64,000 nt of DNA from Candidatus Thermoplasmatota archaeon (GCA_035540375.1 DATLGO010000087.1:1-64000), one strand, 5' to 3'. Positions 1-8,351 are shown, numbered from the stretch's first letter. Translations and numbers: made by a program. Notes: generated from the letters alone by a model not told the origin.

Positions 1-34
1 CCTCACCCCCGCGCGGACACAACAAGGCCGCCCC

Positions 35-47
35 CAAAACTATCAAA
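35..47 (+). promoter_or_regulatory. possible TATA box for the first gene
   Basis: An A-rich stretch (AAAACTATCAAAG) stands out from very GC-rich surroundings. Archaeal transcription usually starts about 25 bases downstream of the TATA box, so the transcript would begin near 65-72. That would exclude the TTG at 61 as a start and favours the GTG at 112 for the following gene. Inference from one weak box only. Confidence 0.3.
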
Positions 48-111
48 GCGTCCCTCTTCCTTGCCGCATCGCCGGCGTTCTTCGTCGTGGAAGCCGCCTG
101 TTGCCCCTGGG

Positions 112-1485
112 GTGACCCGAATCCGATCGTCGCGCTTACGAAGCTCATCGGCTGCATCCTCGCGGCGGCCCCGCCCTGTTAACGTCGCGCTGCTCGTCTT
201 CGCGATGCTCGCGGTCCTGCCCCCCGCGGCCGCCCAGCTCGAGCCGGGCCCCCCGGGAACCATCACGGTGAGCACGTCGCCCGCGATCGACACGCCGCTG
301 CTGAAGACGCCCGGGGTCCGCATCGCCCAGGACGCCAGCATCCCCGCGCTCATCATTCCGGAGCCCGTGTACGGCCCCGTCGCGGGCCTGCGCGTGGACC
401 ACCCGCCCTTCGTGCAGTTCTGGCTCACGTACCACGGCTGGAACATCAACGTGCTGGACCTCTGGTTCAGCAACAACTACTCGAACGAATACCTCCAGAA
501 CGGCAACCGCTTCACGGTCGCCGGCTGGCAGTCCTTCGACGGCGAGACGCACTGGCATTCCCGTTGGGCGATCGAGATCGCGGCGCGAGTGCAGGAATAC
601 CACACCGGGACGCGGGGCGCGCCCAACATGACGCCCTATTGGCATCCGATCGCCTATCGGGTCCACGACGAGACGCCGAACATCCATTACTCGGTTCACG
701 CCCGCGAGGCGGGCGTCGCGGTGAATGATTTCGTTCCCGTCGTCGAAAGCGAGCACGCGCCGTTGCGGGCGATCACGCCCGCGCGCGCATCCGACTCGCA
801 CGCCGCCGGCAATCTCGAGAGCGCCGTGCAGCCGTTGGAGGCCGCGGCGCTCGCGCCGGCCCCGGCGCCCCCCCGACCTGCGGACGCGCCCCTGGAGGCG
901 ACGCCGGTCCCGAAAGAGGAAGCGACGATCGCCTCGTTCGCCGATCCCGCCTCAATTCTTTCAAGCCCCACGGCCTTGGCGCTCGTCGCTGCGGGCGCAA
1001 TCGTCGTCGGCTGGCTTGTCGGCCTCCTCGCAAGCAGCCGGCTGGTCCGCCATCGGATCCTCCAGCAGCGGACGCGAGCGGCGATCTTCGAGGCCATCGA
1101 CGGCCGACCGGGCCTGACGCTCGCGGAACTCGTTCCCATCGTGGGCGTCCGGCGCCAGACCGTGGCGTACCACCTGCGCGTCCTCGTCCAGCAGAAGTAC
1201 GTGGTCACCCGACGATGGGGCGAGCGCACCCTGCACTTCGCAAGCGATGCGAGCGAGGCCCGCGAGCCGTTCACGCGGGTCGTGGTCGGGCGCGCGGATC
1301 GCGCGCGCCAGATCCTGGAGACCGTCCGCGCCGAGCCGGGCATCACGTCCACGCGCCTCACGGAGCGGCTCGGACTCGGGCGCTCGACGGTGCGATGGCA
1401 CCTCTCGCGGCTCGAGGCGTTGAGGCTCATCGAGACGCGGCGGGCGGGCGGGGTCATCGAGTTGCGGGCGGCCGGCGTCCGCTGA
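112..1485 (+). CDS. membrane-anchored protein with two cytoplasmic winged-helix domains
   Basis: About 457 residues from the GTG at 112; the frame is also open from a TTG at 61. A hydrophobic export signal lies near residues 24-42 (LLVFAMLAVLPPAAA). An exported domain of about 210 residues follows, then an Ala/Pro-rich linker, one membrane span near residues 286-307 (ALVAAGAIVVGWLVGLL), and two tandem winged-helix units near 321-378 and 397-453. Each has the recognition-helix pattern seen in archaeal MarR/ArsR-like proteins (RRQTVAYHLRVL and GRSTVRWHLSRL). The layout is that of a one-component receptor: an outside domain sensing something and an inside domain binding DNA. The exported domain is not one I recognise, and the target genes are unknown. 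It lies just upstream of the adhesin gene on the same strand, which may be its target. The architecture is clear; the start codon is uncertain. Confidence 0.75.
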   Translation: MTRIRSSRLRSSSAASSRRPRPVNVALLVFAMLAVLPPAAAQLEPGPPGTITVSTSPAIDTPLLKTPGVRIAQDASIPALIIPEPVYGPVAGLRVDHPPFVQFWLTYHGWNINVLDLWFSNNYSNEYLQNGNRFTVAGWQSFDGETHWHSRWAIEIAARVQEYHTGTRGAPNMTPYWHPIAYRVHDETPNIHYSVHAREAGVAVNDFVPVVESEHAPLRAITPARASDSHAAGNLESAVQPLEAAALAPAPAPPRPADAPLEATPVPKEEATIASFADPASILSSPTALALVAAGAIVVGWLVGLLASSRLVRHRILQQRTRAAIFEAIDGRPGLTLAELVPIVGVRRQTVAYHLRVLVQQKYVVTRRWGERTLHFASDASEAREPFTRVVVGRADRARQILETVRAEPGITSTRLTERLGLGRSTVRWHLSRLEALRLIETRRAGGVIELRAAGVR

Positions 1486-1518
1486 CGGCGTCCGTCATTT
1501 CAGTGAGCGTGCCGAATC

Positions 1519-1530
1519 GAAAATTAAAAT
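1519..1530 (+). promoter_or_regulatory. TATA-like box upstream of the adhesin
   Basis: The run AAAATTAAAATA is the most AT-rich stretch in the neighbourhood. It lies about 30 bases before the GTG at 1557, the distance expected if transcription starts just before the start codon, giving a leaderless or nearly leaderless message. Confidence 0.5.
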
Positions 1531-1531
1531 A

Positions 1532-1549
1532 GTGACATTGACATGTCAC
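1532..1549. promoter_or_regulatory. perfect inverted repeat, candidate operator of the adhesin
   Basis: GTGACATTGACATGTCAC has two perfect 6-base arms around a 6-base spacer. It sits directly downstream of the TATA-like box and overlaps the predicted transcription start, where a bound repressor would block the polymerase. The neighbouring winged-helix receptor is an obvious candidate ligand, but that is inference. Confidence 0.4.
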
Positions 1550-1556
1550 CCCTTGG

Positions 1557-4500
1557 GTGGGGCGTCTGGTTTCATTCCGGGGAAAGGAGGCGATTCAATC
1601 GGCAGGCTTCGCGGTCATCCTTCTGGTCCTCGTCCCGACGGCTTCGGCTGGAACCGTCGAAGTCCACCCTCAAACGCTGCCCGGTCCGAAGGCCTTCGCC
1701 GCAGCGGTATGGACCGGCGAGGCTGTGTACCTCTTTGGCGGCACCAACACTGCCGGGGGATTCACGCGCGACATCATCAGGTTCGACCCTGCGGGAACCG
1801 CGACTCTCCTTGCAGCTATGCTGCCTGAAGCCGTCATCGAGTCAGCCGTTGCGTGGGATGGCACGCACGCATATATCATCGGAGGGAAAACGGCGACGGG
1901 CTATTCGGATAAGATCACGCGATTCACACCCTCCACCGGCACGGTCGCGGTCCTCGCTTCTAAGCTTCCATCGCCGCGCGGCGGGTCTGCCGCGTTTTGG
2001 GATGATCGAGACCTTCCCGCCAGAGGATGTCCCGGCGGTTGCGTTTATGTCCTCGGGGGAAGAATTGGGTCTTACAACGACATCGATGCGATCGTGAAGT
2101 TCAACCCAGGCGATGGAAGCGTTACGACACTTCCTGAGGTACTGCCACGTCGCTCTTCTAGCCATTCAGTCGCCTGGACGGGCGACAAGGCTTATGTCGT
2201 CGGCATTTACGAGGGCAATCAGGGCTACCTCGATCCAAGCATCGTCGAATATACGCCAACTTCAGGCGCCGTGAGGACAAAGTCCGTTGCTCTGCCTTTT
2301 GGTCGGCAAAGTCCCGCGGCTGTTTGGAACGGCTTCAACGTCCTCGTCATGGGCGGTTACAACAATGGCGCGACGTCTCAGATATTGCGCTACGACCCCG
2401 TGCGCGATCAAATCGTAAATTTCGCGGTCAATCTGCCGACAGGCCGTTATGCGAGTGCAGCCGTATACCAGGGCGCGCTGCAAACTCTCGTCTTCGGCGG
2501 CTACTCAAGCGCTGGCCAAACCTCTCAAATTCTCCGGGTCTTCGGCGATGCGCCGCCCAGCGGGCCTGTGGACACGACCGCGACAGCCGGTCCCGCGCGC
2601 GGGCAGGTGACTGTGACGTGGGCCCCCTCCTCGAGCAACGGCGGGGACCCCATCACTGGGTATCGCGTCTATCGCGGAATCGCGCCCGATAACGTCGTCC
2701 ATCTCGCGACAGTGATCAGCGGAACAAACTATGCCGATACCGGTCACGGAGACGGCTTGGCGCTGTACTATCAAATCTCAGCCGAGAATTCTATTGGCGA
2801 ATCGGTTCGGTCGGAGGTCGTCAGCGCGAGGACGTTCTCAGTGCCTGGCGTCCCCCAAGCGCTCATTGGCGAGAGCGGCCCAAGGAGAGGCTCGATCACC
2901 CTAACTTGGGCAGCGCCGGCGATAGACGGTGGCAAGCCAGTCACGAGCTACCGTATCCAGATCGAGTCCGAGGAACGTGGACCGATGCCCACAATGTCGG
3001 TCGGAACGTCCACGAATATCGCGATCGAGAATTTGCTGGACGGTGAGCAGGTCTCAATCCGCGCCGCCGCGGTCAATGAACTAGGAGAGGGACCTGCAAC
3101 TTCGAGTATCCGCGTTCGGGCGCCTCATGGCCCCCTGTCGGAAATCAAAACCGCCCCTTCAATGTTGACGATGCGCATAGGTGAAAGCGCCCCCTTCTCC
3201 GCGAAGGGATTCGATGCGCGCGGGAACGAAATCCCTATCCAATTGACCTGGAGCGCGACATGTGGGGCCGTAGACGCAACTGGGTTCTACGTAGCGCCAC
3301 GAGAAGTTGGCAGCTGTGTCATTGCTGCAACGGCGGAATCTATCCAAGGCCGAGCGAGTGTCGAAGTTCTCCCGGGCCCTCTCGCGTCCATCGAGATCCT
3401 CGCCTTTCCGGTCGAGGTGGGCGAGCGCGTCGAGTTTGCGCTCATCGGCTTCGACCGCTACGCCAACCGCGTGCCGATTGACCCCTCCGTCCTCGTTTTC
3501 GAGGCTCCCACACGAGCGGGCGAGATACGCCTCTGTCATTCTCAAAATGAAATCGAGGTCTGCGCATCGGTCATGGTTCAGCCGGGACCTGTTGCCCGCG
3601 TCGCGGTCGAATTGCCGGATGGGCCCATCGTCGCGGGACAATCCTATCCGGTGGTCGCGAAGGCCTTCGATCGTTTCGAGAACGAGGTCGCCACGTCCAT
3701 TGCACTCATCGCTCACCGCGGACAAGCGGATGACGGCATCTACGCTGCGCCCGAGGTCGCCGGATACGATCAGATCGACGCCCACGTTGACGGCGTGGCA
3801 GTCTCTCTCTTCGTCGAAGTCGTCGCCGGGCCCCTTGCGACGCTGCGGGTGCTACCGGAGGCGATCACCCTATCGGCGGGTGAATATCTAATGATCGTGG
3901 TCGTGGGCTTCGACGCGTTCGGCAATGCGGTCGCGATTGAACCCGAACTGACGGCTTCGTGTGGGTCCGTCACGGGCAGCAGCTACCTAGCCCCGACAAT
4001 GGCGGATCAGGCCTGCACGATCGAGGCCCGCTTGGGCGCCATCGCCGGCTATTCGCTGATCGATGTGGTGGCGGGACCCTTGGATCTCCTCCTCCTGTCC
4101 GGCCCTGAGAGCGTCGAGGCAGGATCCGTGATGACGCTCCGCTTCGATGGCTATGATTTCCACCGTAACCTCATCCACCGTGCCACCGGATCGTTCGAAG
4201 AGGCGGTTCCAACCCAGGCGGGCACGGCGAAAACTTGCATCGAAATCGATGGCATTGAAGCCTGCTGGAATTACAGCGTGGTTCCGGGGCCCATCAACGG
4301 TTTCGAGTTGCGATTCGAGGAATCGCCTCTCGTGGTGGGGAGCATCTATGCCTTGATCGTTGAGGCCTTCGACCGATACCGCAACCCGGTCATGGCTGAC
4401 CCGCTCGTCACCGCCGAGCGAGGTTTCATGGAAGGCCTGCAATACAGAGCCCCCACGCTTGCGGGTCACGACACGGTCGTCGCTCGGGAGGGCGGTGTGG

Positions 4501-5351
4501 AGGCCTCGCTCTCGTTTGTCGTCATTCCGGGCCCCTTGGCCCGCCTTGCTGTGACGGGGTCAACGGCGGTCGAGGTCGGCAGCGAAATCAAGTTCGACGC
4601 ATTCGGTTTCGACGCATTCGACAATTCCGTTCTCTTCACGCCAACTTGGACCGCGAGCAGGGGAGTGATCCAAGCGGATGGGCGCTACGCCGCGCCGACA
4701 GTTCCGGTCACGGCTGAGATCCAGGTCCACGCTGACGGCGTCGCGAGTCCGGTTCACGTCGTCCAGGTGCACGCCGGGCCACTCGCGCAGATCACCGTCG
4801 TATCGCCGGCGGCGGTCGCCAATGTGTGGCGCCCGTTGACGGTGGGCGCGATTGGTCACGACCGCTTCGGGAACGATGTGCCCGCGTCCGGTCTCGAATG
4901 GTCGACCGACCTCGGTCAGATCAGCACCACGGGCAAGTTCCTATCGACCCGGACCGGCAACGCGACGATCCTCGCGACGGTCGGCGAGATCGTCGGGGCG
5001 CTCGCGCTGCCCGTGGTCGATCGGCTCGGAGTTGAGATCGAGATCAACGACGCCGCTGGCTCCATGAGCGGTCTCCTGCGAGGAGACGGCGAGGGCAAGG
5101 TCAACGTCACCTTCGCCGACGGAAGTCCCGTGGCGCAGGCGCCCGTGGCCGTGGATCTGCATTACGTCGACGTGCTGGGCCGGCCTCGCTCCGAGCGCCT
5201 TGCGTCGGGCGTCACCGGGCCTACGGGCGAAGTTGAATTCGAGTTCCCCGCCAAGCTCTATCCCCCCGGTTCCTACGCTATCGTCGTGTCAACGTCGTGG
5301 TGGCAAAACCAAGGCATGGCCTCACGACCGCACACGGTTGCGGCTCCATGA
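1557..5351 (+). CDS. secreted adhesin-like protein: Kelch propeller, two FN3 domains, eight Ig-like repeats
   Basis: 1264 residues from a GTG. An export signal lies near residues 17-31 (GFAVILLVLVPTASAG). Residues about 38-330 are Kelch-type repeats with recurring 'GG' motifs such as VYLFGGTN, AYIIGGK and VYVLGGRI, expected to fold as a beta-propeller. Two fibronectin type III domains follow (about 335-430 and 432-522). Residues about 525-1155 contain eight repeats of roughly 80 residues, each opening with GP(L/V/I) and carrying a GFDxxGN-like core (GFDRYANRV, GFDAFGNAV, GHDRFGNDV). A C-terminal domain ends in the motif TSWWQNQG, without a membrane anchor or sorting signal, so the protein may be released or held by a partner. 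Codon use is visibly richer in A and T than in the neighbours, which suggests acquisition. A strong ribosome-binding-like GGAAAGGAGG at 1579-1588 lies inside the frame but no usual start codon follows it. Confidence 0.85.
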   Translation: MGRLVSFRGKEAIQSAGFAVILLVLVPTASAGTVEVHPQTLPGPKAFAAAVWTGEAVYLFGGTNTAGGFTRDIIRFDPAGTATLLAAMLPEAVIESAVAWDGTHAYIIGGKTATGYSDKITRFTPSTGTVAVLASKLPSPRGGSAAFWDDRDLPARGCPGGCVYVLGGRIGSYNDIDAIVKFNPGDGSVTTLPEVLPRRSSSHSVAWTGDKAYVVGIYEGNQGYLDPSIVEYTPTSGAVRTKSVALPFGRQSPAAVWNGFNVLVMGGYNNGATSQILRYDPVRDQIVNFAVNLPTGRYASAAVYQGALQTLVFGGYSSAGQTSQILRVFGDAPPSGPVDTTATAGPARGQVTVTWAPSSSNGGDPITGYRVYRGIAPDNVVHLATVISGTNYADTGHGDGLALYYQISAENSIGESVRSEVVSARTFSVPGVPQALIGESGPRRGSITLTWAAPAIDGGKPVTSYRIQIESEERGPMPTMSVGTSTNIAIENLLDGEQVSIRAAAVNELGEGPATSSIRVRAPHGPLSEIKTAPSMLTMRIGESAPFSAKGFDARGNEIPIQLTWSATCGAVDATGFYVAPREVGSCVIAATAESIQGRASVEVLPGPLASIEILAFPVEVGERVEFALIGFDRYANRVPIDPSVLVFEAPTRAGEIRLCHSQNEIEVCASVMVQPGPVARVAVELPDGPIVAGQSYPVVAKAFDRFENEVATSIALIAHRGQADDGIYAAPEVAGYDQIDAHVDGVAVSLFVEVVAGPLATLRVLPEAITLSAGEYLMIVVVGFDAFGNAVAIEPELTASCGSVTGSSYLAPTMADQACTIEARLGAIAGYSLIDVVAGPLDLLLLSGPESVEAGSVMTLRFDGYDFHRNLIHRATGSFEEAVPTQAGTAKTCIEIDGIEACWNYSVVPGPINGFELRFEESPLVVGSIYALIVEAFDRYRNPVMADPLVTAERGFMEGLQYRAPTLAGHDTVVAREGGVEASLSFVVIPGPLARLAVTGSTAVEVGSEIKFDAFGFDAFDNSVLFTPTWTASRGVIQADGRYAAPTVPVTAEIQVHADGVASPVHVVQVHAGPLAQITVVSPAAVANVWRPLTVGAIGHDRFGNDVPASGLEWSTDLGQISTTGKFLSTRTGNATILATVGEIVGALALPVVDRLGVEIEINDAAGSMSGLLRGDGEGKVNVTFADGSPVAQAPVAVDLHYVDVLGRPRSERLASGVTGPTGEVEFEFPAKLYPPGSYAIVVSTSWWQNQGMASRPHTVAAP

Positions 5352-5544
5352 CGGTGATTCGAGTCAAGAAAACGGAGGGTGGCCCCCGTCCTCGAGCGGG
5401 CCCCGCGGGAGGGCGATACATCTCCCGTGGCTGGCGAGCGTCGAGGACGGAGGACCGGGGACGCAAAGCGAGCCTTGCGCCAAACCTCTCGACCATGGAG
5501 AATACGCGGCGGGAGATAAGTTGGTTCTGCCTTTTCTAGCCGGC
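5185..5544 (+). repeat. repeat A: adhesin 3' end plus downstream structured region
   Basis: This 360-bp segment recurs at 8620-8977 in the same orientation. The first part codes for the last ~55 residues of the adhesin. The second part (5352-5544) is non-coding, yet it is at least as well conserved between the copies as the coding part, with long identical blocks. Conservation beyond the stop codon points to a function at the DNA or RNA level. The copies differ by many substitutions and a few small gaps, so the duplication is not recent. Confidence 0.85.
5344..5500 (+). ncRNA. structured 3' RNA element, copy A
   Basis: Three nested or adjacent pairings are visible. CTCCATG (5344-5350, overlapping the adhesin stop codon) pairs with CATGGAG (5494-5500) and closes the element. 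CGTCCTCGA (5387-5395) pairs with TCGAGGACG (5441-5449). Inside it CCGCGGGAG (5403-5411) pairs with CTCCCGTGG (5422-5430), with one G-U. All three stems are present in copy B. The element could be a 3'-UTR stability or processing structure, a small RNA, or a DNA-level recombination site. I do not recognise an RNA family. Confidence 0.5.
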
Positions 5545-5595
5545 CGGGTTCGCCCGCCGCGCTGCGCCCCGCGTGGTTGGACGATGAACGGGCAC

Positions 5596-5618
5596 CGGGA
5601 GTCGGGGGGATTCGAACC
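5596..5618 (-). other. tRNA 3'-end fragment, possible attachment site
   Basis: Read on the minus strand this contains GGTTCGAATCC, the canonical T-arm sequence, followed by an acceptor-like CCCCGACTCCCG. The 5' half of the T stem does not pair (ACAGG against CCCCC), and no D arm or anticodon arm lies upstream, where the exonuclease gene ends at 5644. It is therefore not an intact tRNA. Integrative elements often duplicate just this part of a tRNA gene, so it may be an att remnant. A chance match cannot be excluded. Confidence 0.4.
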
Positions 5619-5643
5619 TGTTCGGAGGCCAGCCCCCGGGTGT

Positions 5644-6411
5644 TCACGCAGGTTCCTTGTGACCGGCCTCGCGCCAGCGCCGGGCCTTCGGGTGGTCGCC
5701 CTTGCTGAGGATGAGCTCCTGAACGGCGGCCTTGGTGGACGTCGGGAAATCCTGGTTCGACATCCACTGCAGGTACCCGGGATCCGTATGGGCGACGATC
5801 TGGCCCTGATAGCGCCCGAAGTTGTAGACGACGCGGCCCTCGTCGTTGATCACGAACTTGCCCGCGCGGTCGATCTCGTTGTCGGGTCGCGTGAGCTTCA
5901 CGCTCGACGCCTCGTCGAGGCCCGCCGCCTTGCACATCGCGCGCCACACGTCGAGCGTCATCTCCACGTCGGCCTTCGCGTCATGGGCTTTCGCGTGCTC
6001 GACGCCGAGCCATCGCAGGGCCGCGCCCGCGAGGGTGCGCGGCTCGAGCGCGTGCCACATTCGGTAGACGTCGATCTCCTGCACCGTCGCGAGGTCGATG
6101 CCGCGCTCTCCCGCGCGCCGCAGCTCGCGGTCGAGAATCAGCGTGTCGAAGCCCCTGGAATTGTATCCGAGGAGCGTGGCGTCCGCGATGAGGCCCTGCA
6201 CCTCCGCGGCCACCGCGGCAAAGGGCGGCGCCTCCGAGACGTCGGCGTCCGTGATGCCGTGCACCGCGGTCGCGGCTTCCGGGATCGGGACGCCGGGATT
6301 CACGCGGAACGTGCGCGCGGACCCGCCGATCGGCAGCAGGGTGATCTCGACGATGCGGTCCTTCTCGGGATCGGTCCCTGTCGTCTCCGTGTCGAAGGCC
6401 ACGATGCGCAT
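5644..6411 (-). CDS. DEDDh 3'-5' exonuclease (DnaQ-like)
   Basis: 255 residues from the ATG at 6411; the frame is open further upstream, but that extension is basic, low-complexity and unlike the family. All exonuclease motifs are visible: Exo I FDTETTG near residue 6, Exo II in GYNSRGFDTLIL, and Exo III in HDAKADVEMT, where the His three residues before the Ala-Asp marks the DEDDh class. Members remove nucleotides from 3' ends of DNA or RNA using two metal ions, as proofreading subunits or in repair and RNA turnover. A C-terminal extension of roughly 85 residues after Exo III (motif GRYQGQIVAHTDPGYLQWM) resembles the small domain found after some bacterial DnaQ-like exonucleases. There is no DNA polymerase gene nearby, so a stand-alone role is likely. 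Confidence 0.88.
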   Translation of the reverse strand: MRIVAFDTETTGTDPEKDRIVEITLLPIGGSARTFRVNPGVPIPEAATAVHGITDADVSEAPPFAAVAAEVQGLIADATLLGYNSRGFDTLILDRELRRAGERGIDLATVQEIDVYRMWHALEPRTLAGAALRWLGVEHAKAHDAKADVEMTLDVWRAMCKAAGLDEASSVKLTRPDNEIDRAGKFVINDEGRVVYNFGRYQGQIVAHTDPGYLQWMSNQDFPTSTKAAVQELILSKGDHPKARRWREAGHKEPA

Positions 6412-6484
6412 GAAGGTCCTTTTCACGAGCGCTTCGGGGGCTTGTAGCCCTTGCCGTGGCCTGTTTGCCCGCGCTTCGAACGAT

Positions 6485-7066
6485 CTACCAATCGCCGTCG
6501 CGTGCGTAGGGTCTCGACCAGAGCGCGACCTGGATCGTGAGCGACTTTCCCCACGCGGCGTGCATGGCGTCGACCTCCTCCGGCGTGTGGCCGCCGAGCG
6601 CAAGGAACTTGCGGATGTCACTCATCGGGTGAACCATCGCGACGATGAAGCGAAGCGGCACGACGTCGGTGGACTCGACGCCGTCCGTCCGGTTCTTCTT
6701 GCTGCGATGGTGCCGGAGGGCGATCTCGTTTTGGTAATCGAGCCACGCTTGGTCCATCGGACGCTCGAGCGTGTCCTTCAGCCACATGACGAGGCGGCCG
6801 TGCGCGGCCTGGAGGTAGCGGTCGATGGGCTGGCCGTCCTTGCCGACGAATCCGGAAACGAAGATGCGTCCGAAGACGCCTTGCCATTGACCGAGCATCG
6901 CGTCGAGGTGCTGCGGCAGGAACGTCGCGGCCTTCCGGAGCGCCGCCTCGTCTCGCGGGGTCCACCCGACGCATTCCTGGAGGTCGGCGAGGTCCTTCAT
7001 CGTGACCGGGGAGCGTGCGACGGCGGCCGTGCCGTACGTGTAGCCGGCGGTGTGCATGGGATCCAT
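6485..7066 (-). CDS. protoglobin (single-domain haem protein)
   Basis: 193 residues from the ATG at 7066 (another ATG at 7057; the frame also opens from 7120). From memory it matches the Methanosarcina acetivorans protoglobin closely in length and sequence: GYTYG near the start, the DQAWLDYQ...LRHHRSKKN segment holding the proximal haem-binding His, GHTPEEV, and the near-terminal QVALWSRPY. Protoglobins bind O2, CO and NO through haem b and have a buried haem with access tunnels; their physiological role in archaea is unsettled (gas sensing or detoxification is proposed). No signalling domain is fused. It is divergent from the Lrp-like regulator at 7207, which may control it or respond to the same signal. 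Confidence 0.93.
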   Translation of the reverse strand: MDPMHTAGYTYGTAAVARSPVTMKDLADLQECVGWTPRDEAALRKAATFLPQHLDAMLGQWQGVFGRIFVSGFVGKDGQPIDRYLQAAHGRLVMWLKDTLERPMDQAWLDYQNEIALRHHRSKKNRTDGVESTDVVPLRFIVAMVHPMSDIRKFLALGGHTPEEVDAMHAAWGKSLTIQVALWSRPYARDGDW

Positions 7067-7206
7067 CGGGGAGATTCCATGCCGGAGAAAAGGGCGTGGA
7101 TCGAGGGCCCGACGGTTCATGCTCCGCCGTCGCCGCGGGTTCCGTTTCGTTCGGGGGCGCGCCCGCTTTCGGAAAGGGCTATGTCGCGCGCCGACCGTCC
7201 GCGGCC

Positions 7207-8154
7207 GTGGACGCGACGGACATCGCCATCATGCGGGAGGTCTTCCGCGAGCGTGTCTTCTTCTGGGGGAACCTCGACCCGCGTCTCTCGCTTGAGACCA
7301 TCGCGCGCCGCGTCGGCCTCGCCCGCACCACGGTCCGCGCGCGGATCCAGCGCTGGTCCAAGGACGGGTTCATCGAGCGCTACGAGGTCATGCCCAACCC
7401 CTCTCTCTTCGGCGCGCGGCTCGGCGCGTGCGGGGTCCGCATCGAGGACCCTCGCGCGAAGGCGCGCTTCCTCGACGAGCTGGACCTCGTCGACGGCGTC
7501 GTCGTGGCGCTCGATCACCTCGGGCCTTGGGTCGTCGTGGATCTCGTGATCGACGAGCCGCGCCTCCTGGAGCGCCGGCGCAGGCTCATGGCGCGCCTCC
7601 CCGGCGTCAACGAGGTCGAGGAATGTCTTCCGATCGAGACCCCGCGCGCGACCGCCGACTTGACGGATCTCGACTGGCGCATCGTGAAGGCGCTCCGCGA
7701 GGCGCCGCTTGCGACGATCGACGCGACGGCGCGGAAGGTGGGCGTGAGCGCGAAGACGCTCGCGCGGCGCTACGAGCGCCTCGTCGCGTCGAACGCCGTG
7801 TGGTTCGTCCCGGTGCTCGACTTCGGCGGCTACACGGGCGGGAGCGTGGGGCGACTCATCGTCACCCTCGCGAAGGACGCGGACCCGCGCAAGGTCGCGA
7901 AAGGCCTGCGCGCGCTTCCGGGTGCCCTCGTCGTGGCGGACCTGCACCCCGTGCACCCGGGCCCCGTCCCGGGGCCCTTCGACGTGCTCTGCCACCTCGA
8001 CGCCGTCCCGCACGCGGAAGCGGTGCAGCGAGCGGCGCTCGACGTGACGGGCGTCGCGGGCGTCGAGGTCATCTTTCCCCGAAGCCTGCGCGTATACAAC
8101 GGATGGTTCGAGGCGCAGATGGGGAAGCTCGACGGCGCGTCGCCGCGGCGCTAA
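7207..8154 (+). CDS. Lrp/AsnC-like regulator with two winged-helix units
   Basis: About 315 residues from the GTG at 7207, which opens with VDATDIAIMREVF, a typical Lrp-family beginning; the frame is open upstream to 7015 but that part has a different, low-complexity character. Two copies of a winged-helix plus alpha/beta effector-type module are present in tandem: helix-turn-helix 1 near residues 25-60 (LETIARRVGLARTTVRARI) and helix-turn-helix 2 near residues 160-195 (IDATARKVGVSAKTLARRY). Each is followed by a 70-90 residue RAM-like segment. Lrp proteins normally dimerise with one such unit per chain, so this chain looks like a covalent dimer. It is transcribed away from the protoglobin gene and is a plausible local regulator. 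Confidence 0.8.
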   Translation: MDATDIAIMREVFRERVFFWGNLDPRLSLETIARRVGLARTTVRARIQRWSKDGFIERYEVMPNPSLFGARLGACGVRIEDPRAKARFLDELDLVDGVVVALDHLGPWVVVDLVIDEPRLLERRRRLMARLPGVNEVEECLPIETPRATADLTDLDWRIVKALREAPLATIDATARKVGVSAKTLARRYERLVASNAVWFVPVLDFGGYTGGSVGRLIVTLAKDADPRKVAKGLRALPGALVVADLHPVHPGPVPGPFDVLCHLDAVPHAEAVQRAALDVTGVAGVEVIFPRSLRVYNGWFEAQMGKLDGASPRR

Positions 8155-8351
8155 CGCTTCGGGACGTCCCGGATCGGCGTCATGGGCGGGGCACCGTCCG
8201 TGGACCCTCGCGCGCTCGCCACCAGAGCCTCGTCCTGCAGTCGATCGACGCGGATCGCGAGATTCCGGCGCATCGTTCCGTGGCGGTCGAGGTGGTCGGC
8301 GTCGCCCTCGTTGAGGATGGGGATCTCGTGATCCGTGCGCGGGATCGGCAC
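8151..8351 (-). CDS. possible small protein
   Basis: A 66-residue frame starting at GTG 8351 and ending in DVPKR, overlapping the end of the Lrp-like gene by four bases. It has a mixed, protein-like composition (IPILNEGDADHLDRHG), no membrane segment and no motif I know. It occupies part of the debris-rich interval between 8.15 and 9.2 kb and could be a remnant. Low confidence. Confidence 0.25.
   Translation of the reverse strand: MPIPRTDHEIPILNEGDADHLDRHGTMRRNLAIRVDRLQDEALVASARGSTDGAPPMTPIRDVPKR

Noticed and set aside
1532-1549. Same operator as the palindrome at 52496-52508
   Set aside because: Half-sites differ (GTGACA versus GTCACA) and spacing differs, so a shared regulator is not supported.
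5457-5469. GGGGACGCAAAGC resembles the core of the cyclic-di-GMP-I riboswitch
   Set aside because: The partner half with its GCAAACC motif and the long receptor helix are missing, copy B differs at the A, and the element lies behind a stop codon rather than before a gene.
5590-5700. Intact tRNA gene on the minus strand
   Set aside because: The T stem does not pair and the D and anticodon arms are replaced by the 3' end of the exonuclease gene.
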